Assembly (NCBI GenBank): GCA_949296455.1 | Contig: CASFOZ010000002.1 | Span: 190,916-254,915, forward strand | From: an uncultured Eubacteriales bacterium | GTDB taxonomy: Bacteria > Bacillota > Clostridia > Christensenellales > CALVMC01 | Direction of reading: 5' to 3' | Length of the DNA stretch: 64,000 nucleotides | Part shown: in pieces, positions 29,978-38,773 of the stretch | Numbering within the stretch: position 1 is the first letter of the stretch | Layout of the letters: each line of letters opens with the position of its first letter | Position numbers and translations under genes: made by a program | Notes under the pieces: model-generated | Told to the model about the DNA's origin: nothing | Databases searched by the model: none | Seen by the model: the letters and a program-made list of their open reading frames with translations, nothing else

Positions 29978-31936
29978 TTAAGCTTCTGCTTTTTCTGACT
30001 TTCTCTTTCTTGCCTTTTTTATTTCGTTTTGCATACTGATTATTTCTTTATTTTTAGCTTCGAAAATCTTTTTATGATTTTTTGCGTGTTTAAAAGTAGG
30101 AACAAGGTATTTGAGCGCCGAAAGAACTCCTTCCCTGTCGTTTTCGAAGGCAATAGTTATAAGGTTATTTAAATCCTTTTCAAAATCTTTTCCGAAGTCG
30201 TTGCTTTGATGCCCGACATAAATTTTATCGTTTCTTGTTTTTTGAAGTCCTTCTTCGTCGGTAAGAACTTCCTCAAAAAGTTTTTCGCCCGGGCGAAGTC
30301 CCGTATAAACTATATCGATATCTTCGTAAGGCGTATAGCCCATAAGGCGGATTAAGTTTTCGGCAAGTTCCAAAATTCTTACCGGCTCGCCCATATCGAG
30401 AACGAAAATTTCGCCGCACTTTGCAAAGCCGCCCGCTTGAAGGACAAGAGAAACTGCTTCGGGAATTGTCATAAAGTACCTTATGATATCTCTGTGAGTT
30501 ACGGTAACGGGGCCGCCCTTTTTAATCTGTTCTTTGAAAAGCGGAATAACCGAGCCGTTCGAGCCTAATACGTTACCGAATCTGACTGCCGCATATTCGG
30601 TTTTATCGTAAATTTTTGAAAAATGCTGAATAATCATTTCGCAGCATCTTTTAGTTGCGCCCATAACATTTGTCGGGTTTACTGCTTTATCGGTGGAAAC
30701 GAGAATAAATTTTTTAACTTTATACTGCCCTGCAAGTTTTACCATATTATATGTTCCGAGCACATTATTTTTGACTGCTTCTTCGGGGTTAGTTTCCATT
30801 AAAGGAACATGCTTGTGAGCGGCTGCGTGGAACACTATTTCAGGCTTATGTTCTTTGTAAAGAAGTTCCATTCTGTCGAAGTCTGCAACCGAACATATTT
30901 CCACTGTCAAATCGAGTTTATCCTTATATTCTCTTATAAGTTCCTGTTGTATTTCGTAAGCGCTGTTTTCGTATATATCCAAAATAATTAATTTTTTAGG
31001 GCTGTATTTTGCAATTTGCCTACAAAGTTCGCTACCGATTGAACCGCCGCCGCCTGTTACAAGACAAATTTTATCTTTCACATAGGAAGTAATTTCGAGG
31101 CTGTCGAAGACAATCGGAGACCTTCCCAGAAGGTCTTCTATTTTAACTTCTTTTGCCTGCGACATAATGTTTACATTATTAATCATTTGTCCGATAAAAG
31201 GAAGAACTCTTATTTCGCAATCTGTTGCGACGCAGTTTTTAAGTATTCTTTTTCTGTTTTCCTTATCGCAGGAAGGGATAGCAAAGACTATTTTTTTGAT
31301 ATCGTATTTTTTAACGAATTTGGGAATTTCGGAAGTATTTCCCACAATTTTAATTGAACCTATGGCTCTACCTTTTTTATCGGAATCGTCATCGACGATA
31401 CAGACAGGTTTAAGAACGCTTTTATGACGAATAAGCTCGTCAATAACTAATTTTCCCGTATAGCCTGCGCCTATAATCATGGTATTAGCCGCTGAATGGT
31501 CGCCCACATTTTCCCTTAATTTAGAGTACATATAAGCATATATACCTCTTATTGTCACAAGAACGGCAGAGACAGATAAAGTAAGAAAAATATAAGCGGA
31601 GGGATTATAAACCTTTTTAATAAGAAAATAATCGAAAAGGGCAAAAACCGTAAAGGTCAAAATAAGACTTAAAAAAAGTTTAAAATAATCTTCGAGATTG
31701 GAATAACGCCATATGACACGGGCTACGCCTATTAAATAGTTAAAAATCAGATAAAGAACTATAACAAGCGGAAAGACAATAAGAGAATTAATTATTATAT
31801 CGGAATTTGCGGTTTTTAAGTTCAGCAATAAAATAGTTACTATATAAGTAAGCAGTATGCAGATACTGTCTATAAGCAAAAGCACAACTTCTCTTAAATT
31901 TTTCGGAGAAACTATTTTATTGATTTTACCGCTCAT
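29978..31936 (-). CDS. Membrane-bound UDP-sugar 4,6-dehydratase/epimerase (PglF/CapD/FlaA1 type)
   Basis: 652-aa polysaccharide-biosynthesis enzyme. Four N-terminal transmembrane helices (about residues 15-140) are followed by a CoA-binding-like Rossmann domain (MIIGAGYTGK, 152-270). The catalytic NAD-dependent SDR domain follows, with TGGGGSIGSELCRQI near residue 295, AAHKHVPLME and STDKAVNPTNVMGATKR. Relatives convert UDP-GlcNAc to the 4-keto-6-deoxy sugar at the start of pathways for diacetamido-sugars. Its start overlaps the stop of the CpsD-like gene by one base. Product sugar unknown. Confidence 0.9.
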   Translation of the reverse strand: MSGKINKIVSPKNLREVVLLLIDSICILLTYIVTILLLNLKTANSDIIINSLIVFPLVIVLYLIFNYLIGVARVIWRYSNLEDYFKLFLSLILTFTVFALFDYFLIKKVYNPSAYIFLTLSVSAVLVTIRGIYAYMYSKLRENVGDHSAANTMIIGAGYTGKLVIDELIRHKSVLKPVCIVDDDSDKKGRAIGSIKIVGNTSEIPKFVKKYDIKKIVFAIPSCDKENRKRILKNCVATDCEIRVLPFIGQMINNVNIMSQAKEVKIEDLLGRSPIVFDSLEITSYVKDKICLVTGGGGSIGSELCRQIAKYSPKKLIILDIYENSAYEIQQELIREYKDKLDLTVEICSVADFDRMELLYKEHKPEIVFHAAAHKHVPLMETNPEEAVKNNVLGTYNMVKLAGQYKVKKFILVSTDKAVNPTNVMGATKRCCEMIIQHFSKIYDKTEYAAVRFGNVLGSNGSVIPLFKEQIKKGGPVTVTHRDIIRYFMTIPEAVSLVLQAGGFAKCGEIFVLDMGEPVRILELAENLIRLMGYTPYEDIDIVYTGLRPGEKLFEEVLTDEEGLQKTRNDKIYVGHQSNDFGKDFEKDLNNLITIAFENDREGVLSALKYLVPTFKHAKNHKKIFEAKNKEIISMQNEIKKARKRKSEKAEA

Positions 31937-32601
31937 TATTTATCCTTACCGCAAAAGACAGCGCCTAAAACCGGACATTCGTTTTTTCTGAGAATTTCAG
32001 CCGCAATAAAACTTTCTTTTTCCATATCTGTATTACCGTCGAGGGCGATAATGTAACCACGGGCAATACTTTTAAGGCTGACGGTGTCAAAGTTATCTGT
32101 AAACGGTTTAACGAAAATTATAGTAACAAAGTAATCATCAGAAAGCTGCTTAATAAAACCGAGAGTTTTTTCATCCGAAAGAATATTTGCGGTATTTGCA
32201 GTAAAACTACCGTGTCTTAAATAATCGAAAGAATCTGTCAGAGTTTTGACTGCGGGTTTCATATATTTTTCATTACATAAAAATTCGGAAAGTCCTTCTT
32301 TTTTATCGTTTTCTTCAAGAAGCAAAGAATCCAATTCCTCTCCCTGGTGACTGAAACAGTCTATAAGCAAGGTTTTTACATTTCTCTTGTGGAAAGCCTT
32401 GGCAAGATTGACGGCACATTCACCGCTTTTTGAAATCTTATTGACGCCGCTGACGACAATAATATTGTTTTTTTCAGGAAATTTAAGGCTTGCGCATATA
32501 TCTTCGTACTGTTTTGACTGAGTGGAATTTTCGTCGAAAACCGTAAAAGATATTTTTTTATCTTTCTTTCTTTTAATGAAATTAATTATACTGCTTATCA
32601 T
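31936..32601 (-). CDS. Degenerate CpsD/YwqD-like P-loop protein (probable pseudo-kinase)
   Basis: 221-aa protein in the place of the bacterial tyrosine kinase that partners a CpsC/Wzz adaptor. The fold pattern is kept (NNIIVVSG, then AVNLAKAFHKRNVKTLLIDC). The Walker A GKST positions read KSGE (58-61), and the second Asp of Walker A' (LLIDAD) is missing (LLIDCF). No Tyr cluster is present at the C-terminus. ATP hydrolysis and autophosphorylation are therefore unlikely. The frame is intact, and it overlaps cpsC by 20 bp, so it looks like a maintained gene. Confidence 0.75.
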   Translation of the reverse strand: MISSIINFIKRKKDKKISFTVFDENSTQSKQYEDICASLKFPEKNNIIVVSGVNKISKSGECAVNLAKAFHKRNVKTLLIDCFSHQGEELDSLLLEENDKKEGLSEFLCNEKYMKPAVKTLTDSFDYLRHGSFTANTANILSDEKTLGFIKQLSDDYFVTIIFVKPFTDNFDTVSLKSIARGYIIALDGNTDMEKESFIAAEILRKNECPVLGAVFCGKDK

Positions 32602-33319
32602 CTTTAAGCTCCTTTCCGTCGATAGCGCCTATTAACTCTACTCCGAGTATATTTTCGACATTTTCAAGACGCAGTCTTTTATCCCCCGCAAAGTATATTA
32701 AAATACCCATTATTCCGATAAGCATACCTACTACAAAATACAAAAGCAAAGGCAGAATAATATCCGAAATCAAGGATTTTTCACTCGTATGAGCAACGGG
32801 TGCTTTTTCTACCGTACAAGTATAAGTGTAAATAAAGAAAGTCGATGCGACAAAGGAAATTATTTCTGTATTAAGAGAATTGAGAAGTTCGAGAACAAAC
32901 TCGTCCGACAAAACGTCCTGTGCGCAGTTGGGTTTAAAATTTATCGTTACATACCCTAATACGGCATTACCGTTAGTTTCAAAACTCAGATTATTTTTAT
33001 CCGATAAAAGTTTTAATAATTTATCTTTACTAAGAGCGCACTTTGTAGCGTCTATTCCGTCAATAGCCTTTTCCAAATGAGTAGGTGTAGTTAAAAAGGT
33101 TTCCACATAAGAAACGCCGGTAGGATAGGAATTAATCATATTGTTTTCGTTTACGCTAAGCACTTCTACTCTTAAAATGGTATCGAATTGTCTTGATGAA
33201 ATAATATCGTTGTAATAAGTGAATCCGAAACCTATCACTGCAACGAGAACGCCTAAAACTAAAATGATATACCATTTTTTAAGGCAAAATTTAAAATAAT
33301 CAAAAAAAGTTCTTTCCAT
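32582..33319 (-). CDS. Chain-length determinant / tyrosine kinase adaptor (Wzz/CpsC/YveK-like)
   Basis: 245-aa membrane protein controlling polysaccharide chain length. Layout fits the family: a short cytoplasmic N-terminus, TM1 (about residues 14-32, WYIILVLGVLVAVIGFGFTYY), a mixed extracytoplasmic domain of about 140 residues, TM2 (about 186-210, ILPLLLYFVVGMLIGIMGILIYF) and a short cytoplasmic tail. First gene of cpsC-cpsD-pglF, with a good promoter upstream. Confidence 0.85.
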   Translation of the reverse strand: MERTFFDYFKFCLKKWYIILVLGVLVAVIGFGFTYYNDIISSRQFDTILRVEVLSVNENNMINSYPTGVSYVETFLTTPTHLEKAIDGIDATKCALSKDKLLKLLSDKNNLSFETNGNAVLGYVTINFKPNCAQDVLSDEFVLELLNSLNTEIISFVASTFFIYTYTCTVEKAPVAHTSEKSLISDIILPLLLYFVVGMLIGIMGILIYFAGDKRLRLENVENILGVELIGAIDGKELKDDKQYN

Positions 33320-33341
33320 AATATTCCTTTAATTTTATATT

Positions 33342-33370
33342 ATTATAACAAAAACAGTTATATTTTACAA
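33342..33370 (-). promoter_or_regulatory. Sigma-A promoter of the polysaccharide gene set
   Basis: On the minus strand TTGTAA (33365-33370), 17-bp spacer, TATAAT (33342-33347), 23 bp before the cpsC-like start. Confidence 0.75.
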
Positions 33371-33391
33371 GTAAATAAGAGAGCGGAAAAT

Positions 33392-34411
33392 TTACTGAGC
33401 GCTTTTATAGCCGTCGGGATTATTCTTCTGAAAATTCCAGCTGTCTTTGCACATATCCGCAAGAGTATACTCTGCCTTAAATCCGAGTTCTTTCTCAGCC
33501 TTTTCGCAATCAGCGTAGCACTCTGCGATATCTCCGGGGCGTCTTTCTGTAATTTCGTACGGGATATTGACTCCGCTTTGTTTTTCGAACTCTTTGACTA
33601 TTTCGAGAACGCTGTACCCTTTCCCTGTTCCGAGATTGCAGACAAAAAAGCCCGGATTTTCCTTGAGTTTTTCAAGGGCGCAAATATGACCTTTTGCAAG
33701 GTCGAGAACATGAATGTAATCTCTGACTCCTGTTCCGTCCTTTGTCGGGTAATCGTTTCCGAATACCTTTAATTTATCGAATTTGCCTATTGCGACTTTT
33801 GTTATGAAAGGCATTAAGTTATTCGGTATACCGTTGGGGTTTTCGCCGAGAAGTCCCGATTTGTGAGCTCCTATCGGATTGAAATATCTTAAAGCGGCGA
33901 CGTTCATATTCTTATCGGAAATACATACATCGTGAAGAATTTCTTCAATAAAATATTTGCTTCTCCCGTAAGGATTGGTCTGAGCCAAAGGAAAATTTTC
34001 CTTAAGCGGCATTGTGTCAGAAACTTTATAAACCGTTGCGGAAGAGCTGAAAACAAAATTTTTGACATTGAATTTTTTCATTGCTTTAAGAAGATTCAGA
34101 GTTGAAAGTAAATTATTCTCATAATACATAACGGGTTTTTCTACAGACTCGCCGACAGCCTTGTAACCTGCAAAATGAATAACGGCGTCGATTGAATTTC
34201 TTTTAAAAATGAGTTCGGTTTTTTTATAATCTTTCAAATCTGTTTGATGGAATTTAGGACGCACATTTGTGATTTTAAAAATCCTGTCAAGGGCATTTAT
34301 ATCGGAATTTGAAAGGTCGTCGCAAATAACAACTTTGATTCCTTTTTCGATAAGAGCCACTGCGGTATGACTTCCGATATATCCGAGTCCGCCTGTAACT
34401 AAAACTGCCAT
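33392..34411 (-). CDS. galE: UDP-glucose 4-epimerase
   Basis: NAD-dependent SDR enzyme interconverting UDP-glucose and UDP-galactose (possibly also the GlcNAc forms). 339 aa with TGGLGYIGSH at 6-15, the FSSSATVY block and catalytic YGRSK. The KDGTGVRDYIHV and RRPGDIAECYAD blocks are typical of GalE. Good GGAG site upstream. Likely supplies UDP-Gal for the adjacent surface polysaccharide genes. Confidence 0.94.
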   Translation of the reverse strand: MAVLVTGGLGYIGSHTAVALIEKGIKVVICDDLSNSDINALDRIFKITNVRPKFHQTDLKDYKKTELIFKRNSIDAVIHFAGYKAVGESVEKPVMYYENNLLSTLNLLKAMKKFNVKNFVFSSSATVYKVSDTMPLKENFPLAQTNPYGRSKYFIEEILHDVCISDKNMNVAALRYFNPIGAHKSGLLGENPNGIPNNLMPFITKVAIGKFDKLKVFGNDYPTKDGTGVRDYIHVLDLAKGHICALEKLKENPGFFVCNLGTGKGYSVLEIVKEFEKQSGVNIPYEITERRPGDIAECYADCEKAEKELGFKAEYTLADMCKDSWNFQKNNPDGYKSAQ

Positions 34412-34431
34412 AATTAAATCTCCTTTAAAAT

Positions 34432-34460
34432 ATTATAACCATTTTTAAATATTAAGTAAA
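34432..34460 (-). promoter_or_regulatory. Promoter of galE
   Basis: On the minus strand TTTACT (34455-34460), 17-bp spacer, TATAAT (34432-34437). Confidence 0.62.
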
Positions 34461-34479
34461 GAATAATATAATACGATAT

Positions 34480-34508
34480 TTGCTAAAAGGAGTTAAATTT
34501 GTTATTAT
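34480..34508 (+). promoter_or_regulatory. Promoter of the GH95-like gene
   Basis: TTGCTA (34480-34485), 17-bp spacer, TATTAT (34503-34508), 19 bp before the start codon. Confidence 0.5.
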
Positions 34509-34526
34509 ATTATAAAGGTAAAAGTT

Positions 34527-36713
34527 ATGAACAGTCAGAGTTATTTATTTTTTGACAAGCCTGCAAAAAACGAAAGCGAGTGTTTTTTACTTGCGGGAGG
34601 CAGTTTTGAAATTATCGACGACGGAGGAGTGAGAACTAAAAATCTTCGTTTCGTAAATTCCAAAATATACCCTACTCCCGGACTTGTTTATAATTTCGGA
34701 AAAGAAAGTTTGAACTCTGATATAAACAAATTACTGACTGAAAAAAACGCCGATATATTTAAAAACAGCATAACAAACAGCGGACTTAAAGAAACAAAGC
34801 CTGTATGCGAAATAAAAATTAAAAGCGACAATTCCGATTTCCCTTACGAAAAGTACATAAGGAAATTAAATCTCGAACACGGCCTGCAACGGGTAAGTTA
34901 TTCTATAAACGGAATAATGAGAGAGCAGGAAAGTTTTGTAAGCTTTGACGATTCGATATACTGTTCGTGTTTTAAAAGCAGCGCAGTAGACGGCTGGATA
35001 TTTGAAATAACATCGGAAATTGCCGAAAATATTAAAATCGAAAAATTAAAAGTACGGGAAAATACCGAAATAACCATTGAAATTACCGGTTTTATAGAAA
35101 ACGATAAAAAGGCTCAGAAAGAAGAAAAAGAGATAAAGAACAAATATTTTGCAATGGTCGCCAAAATCGATACGGACGGAAGCGCACTGATAGACGGAAA
35201 CAAAATTATCATTAAAAACTGCACTAATTTAACTTTACTTGCAAAAGCAAAGAGTTCATTTACTTCCGTTAAATCGGCTTATAATAAATGTATTAAAATT
35301 CTTGACGGAAAGGAATACGGAAAACTTCTCGACGAGCACAGAAACGGATTTTCGGAAATGTTCGACAGAGTTGAATTCAAACTTTTCGAAAAAGATACCG
35401 AAGGAATAAACATAAGAAAGCAGTTGAAATCGGTAAGCCGAAAAAACAACGCTCAGTTTATGGTTTTATATTATAATTACGCAAGATACCTGCTTATAAC
35501 CTCGTCTTCGAAATCATGCTCTGCGCCGAGCCCGCTGATACTTAATGCCGATAACCCCTATTATTTCGACTTGCTGTTAAGCACGCAAATGAAATATTGG
35601 GGTGTTGAAAGCGGAAATTTATCGGAATGTCACGAAAGTTTTTTTAAACTAATCAGACAGATAGCGGAAAACGGAAAACAGATTGCAAATAGGCTTGGGC
35701 TTAAAGGTTGGAGCTGCTTTAACCGTTCAACAATGTTCGGTGAAACGACATATTTGAAAAGCGACGGCGTATTGAAAGAGACAAGATTTGTAGCGGGAAT
35801 CGCTGGAACATTATGCAAGCATATAAGCGAACATTTTGAGTATACGCAAGATTTGCAATTTCTTTCCGATAATATTGACATACTCGAAGGAGCGGTAAAA
35901 TTTTATTTGGGGTATCTTGCGTTCACGAACGAAAAGAACATAATATGCCCTTCTCAGACTGTTATAAACGGAACGGCAGTTTCGACATTATCTTCCACAT
36001 TCGATATTGCGGTAATAAGAGATACTTTTAAAGAATACCTTAAAGCTTGTAAAATATTGAGTATAAAAAACGAGTCGATTAAAAAAATCAAAGAAATACT
36101 GCCCCTTCTTGACGGATATAAAGTATCGGAAGAAAACACAATACTAACTGCGGAAGAAAAGGATTTTCAAAAAAAATATTCAATATATTCTCTTTACGGG
36201 ATATATCCTTCGGAAGAGATGCTCGACAATTTAAAGTTATGTAAATGCGCAATTAACACATTAAACAGAATAAAAGATAAATCGTCGAAAGAAACAGTAT
36301 ATAAAGCAATGTGCTATACAAGGCTCGGAGACGGAAATAAGGCTTTGCAATTAATAAAGGAATTGTTAAAATACAGAAAAGGAACTTCAAAAAATAAAAT
36401 CGGCACGGGAGCGAATCTTTTTTCTTCGGAATCGGTAAACTTCGATATAAATCTCGGAATAATGGCGGTAATAAACGAAATGCTTATACAGCAAAGCGAA
36501 AGAGCAATAATGCTTCTTCCCGCCCTTCCTGCGGTATGGAAAGAAGGAAGCATAACCGGGCTGAAATGTAAAAAGGGAATAAGCGCCGATATTTATTGGA
36601 AAAACAACAAAGTAACGGCTTTCAAAATAAACGGCAAAGACGAAGAAAAAGAGGTTTTCGTAAACGGAATACTTAAAACATTCCCTTTAAATAAAATGAT
36701 AACCGAAATTTAA
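34527..36713 (+). CDS. GH95-like protein lacking the usual catalytic residues
   Basis: 728-aa protein resembling family GH95 (1,2-alpha-L-fucosidase / L-galactosidase type). An N-terminal beta domain (1-250) is followed by an (alpha/alpha)6-like core with recognisable blocks YARYLLITSSS, STQMKYWGVESGNLSECHESFF and IRQIAENGKQIANRLGLKGW. The C-terminal MLIQQSERAIMLLPALPAVWKEGSITGLKCKKG segment is split here: MLIQQSERAIMLLPALP then AVWKEGSITGL. Where GH95 enzymes have N-x-N before TQMNYW this protein has LLS, and the S-P-E block is replaced by SQTVING. There is no signal peptide, so it is cytosolic. AAGG precedes the start. Probably non-catalytic or of altered activity; family assignment is from memory of conserved blocks. 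Confidence 0.7.
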   Translation: MNSQSYLFFDKPAKNESECFLLAGGSFEIIDDGGVRTKNLRFVNSKIYPTPGLVYNFGKESLNSDINKLLTEKNADIFKNSITNSGLKETKPVCEIKIKSDNSDFPYEKYIRKLNLEHGLQRVSYSINGIMREQESFVSFDDSIYCSCFKSSAVDGWIFEITSEIAENIKIEKLKVRENTEITIEITGFIENDKKAQKEEKEIKNKYFAMVAKIDTDGSALIDGNKIIIKNCTNLTLLAKAKSSFTSVKSAYNKCIKILDGKEYGKLLDEHRNGFSEMFDRVEFKLFEKDTEGINIRKQLKSVSRKNNAQFMVLYYNYARYLLITSSSKSCSAPSPLILNADNPYYFDLLLSTQMKYWGVESGNLSECHESFFKLIRQIAENGKQIANRLGLKGWSCFNRSTMFGETTYLKSDGVLKETRFVAGIAGTLCKHISEHFEYTQDLQFLSDNIDILEGAVKFYLGYLAFTNEKNIICPSQTVINGTAVSTLSSTFDIAVIRDTFKEYLKACKILSIKNESIKKIKEILPLLDGYKVSEENTILTAEEKDFQKKYSIYSLYGIYPSEEMLDNLKLCKCAINTLNRIKDKSSKETVYKAMCYTRLGDGNKALQLIKELLKYRKGTSKNKIGTGANLFSSESVNFDINLGIMAVINEMLIQQSERAIMLLPALPAVWKEGSITGLKCKKGISADIYWKNNKVTAFKINGKDEEKEVFVNGILKTFPLNKMITEI

Positions 36714-36893
36714 TGTTTTCCATTTAAAAAGCCGTAAAGATTAAAATTTTTTGTATTGATAAAGAATAAATAATTTATATTATAAAGTTTAATATATAAT
36801 AAAATATATTAATATTAAATAATTATTCATTGATTATATTGTAATAAAATTCTTTTAAAAAACTGAATCGATAAAATATAAAAGTTTAAAAAA

Positions 36894-38738
36894 TCAATTT
36901 CGTTCCGGACAGAATACCACTCTTACTTCAAGGGGTGCGATTTTAAGAATTTCGGGAGTGTTCTTTTCGGAAATAGCGAATCTGCTTCCTTTCTTCAAAG
37001 AATATTCCCCCGTTTCATCCGACATGTTAGCGATTATTTTAAGTTTTCCCCTATCGGAAGAATAGTTATATACAAGAAGTCTTGAAATATTTTCGAATTC
37101 AAAAAAACCTTTGAATTCCTGTTTATATTTTTTTCTTATCTGAGCGAAATTCTTATAATGATTTAATATATCGGTATTGATATTGTCCCACGGGAAAGGT
37201 CTTCTGTTTATCGGGTCGTCGAATCCCCACATTCCTGCCTCTTCGCCGTAATAAACGGTAGGAGTACCGGGCAAGGTAAAAATAACGGCGGAAGCGAATT
37301 TAAGTCTTTTTACCGCCATATTGAAAACTTCTTCGGAAGGGAAAATTTTCAAACGGTCAACCTTGGTAGTATTGGACAAATCGAGTCCCGAAAGAGCGTT
37401 TAAGGCACGGTAAGTGTCGTGCGTACTCAGAAAATTCATGGAATTGTCAAGGCAGTGTCTCGGATAATTTTCCACAATGTTCATAATTCTGATTTTGAAT
37501 CTGTCTGCGTTTCTGTCCATAGTAAAATCTAAAACGGCATTTTTGAAAGGATAATTCATAGTGCCGTCAAGCTGTTTTCCTAAAAGATAAGGACGCATAG
37601 TGCCGTAACTGATTTTAGTGGAAGCGTCTTCCCAAACTTCGCCGATAACCGTAAGATTCTTTTTTTCCTTTATTTTAGAAATAAGACCGTCGGTAAAATC
37701 GACGGGAAGTTCGTCTACGACATCGAGACGCCAGCCTGAAATCCCTTTCGAATTCCATTTTTCTATGACGCCGTCTTTACCGAATATAAAATTTCTGTAA
37801 TCGGGATTATTTTTGTTGACTGTGGGAGTAACGGTTATTCCCCACCAGCAATTGTATTTATCGGGAAAACTTTCAAAATCGAACCACTTGAAATATTTGG
37901 AATTCTGAGATTGATAAGCTCCCGGTTCGGGAAAGGTATTGAATTTATTGAAATATATACTGTCGGCGCCCGTATGATTGAAAACACCGTCGAGCATAAT
38001 ACCTATTCCCCTTTTTTTACATTCTTCTATAAGTTTTATAAAATCCTTCTCACCGCCTAAAAGTTCGTCAATTTCCATATAATCTGCGGTATCGTAGCGG
38101 TGATTGGAAAAAGATTTGAATATCGGCGAGAGATAAATCAGTTTTACATTAAGTTCTTCGAGATAATCGAGTTTATCAATTATTCCCTGAAAATTACCGC
38201 CGTAAAAGTCGTTGGCTCTGTAAACGCCGTCGCTGTCGCAAACGGTTATCTCGTCCTTCCATTCTTTGAGTTTTCCTTTTTTATCGAAGCGGATATTTTC
38301 GCTTTTCCCTTTTGAGAACCTGTCGACGAAAATATGATATACTATACCTCCCGAAGCCAGCTGCGATACGGGATAGATTTTATCGTAAACGGTAATTTGC
38401 CAGCTTTGCGGATTTAAAGACTGAACGGCTTTTCCGTAAGCGTCACGACCGACAAAAGTAGTCTGGTGTTTTTCGTAAACTTCGAAATAATACCAATAGA
38501 TACCGCTTGTAGTGATTTCTATTTTTGCGGAAAAATTAGTAAATTTATCGTCGCCGCCGCTTTCGATAAGAGGATAATTCACGGGATTTTCACCGTTTTT
38601 GGTAACGATAATACTTACTCCGTAAAGAGACAAAGACTTTGAGACAGGAAAATTGAAAACAATTTCCTGTCCTGCCTGTATTGCTCCGAAAGGCGATTTA
38701 TATTCCTTTCTTCTTGAATTATAAGGAAAAAATATCAT
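36894..38738 (-). CDS. GH13 alpha-glycosidase (neopullulanase / maltogenic amylase-like)
   Basis: 614-aa alpha-amylase family enzyme. An N-terminal CBM34-like beta domain (1-125) precedes the barrel. Catalytic regions are DGVFNHTG (region I), GWRLDVVDE (II, nucleophile Asp), GEVWED (III, acid/base Glu) and FLSTHDT (IV). The MPKCR-like aglycone segment and VYYGEEAGMWG fit cyclodextrinase or neopullulanase types that split alpha-1,4 links in maltodextrins. No signal peptide, so cytosolic. Last gene of the glycogen operon, where it would degrade limit dextrins left by GlgP. Confidence 0.88.
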   Translation of the reverse strand: MIFFPYNSRRKEYKSPFGAIQAGQEIVFNFPVSKSLSLYGVSIIVTKNGENPVNYPLIESGGDDKFTNFSAKIEITTSGIYWYYFEVYEKHQTTFVGRDAYGKAVQSLNPQSWQITVYDKIYPVSQLASGGIVYHIFVDRFSKGKSENIRFDKKGKLKEWKDEITVCDSDGVYRANDFYGGNFQGIIDKLDYLEELNVKLIYLSPIFKSFSNHRYDTADYMEIDELLGGEKDFIKLIEECKKRGIGIMLDGVFNHTGADSIYFNKFNTFPEPGAYQSQNSKYFKWFDFESFPDKYNCWWGITVTPTVNKNNPDYRNFIFGKDGVIEKWNSKGISGWRLDVVDELPVDFTDGLISKIKEKKNLTVIGEVWEDASTKISYGTMRPYLLGKQLDGTMNYPFKNAVLDFTMDRNADRFKIRIMNIVENYPRHCLDNSMNFLSTHDTYRALNALSGLDLSNTTKVDRLKIFPSEEVFNMAVKRLKFASAVIFTLPGTPTVYYGEEAGMWGFDDPINRRPFPWDNINTDILNHYKNFAQIRKKYKQEFKGFFEFENISRLLVYNYSSDRGKLKIIANMSDETGEYSLKKGSRFAISEKNTPEILKIAPLEVRVVFCPERN

Positions 38739-38773
38739 TAAGAATTTATCTCCGCACTTAGTTGAAGGCGAAC

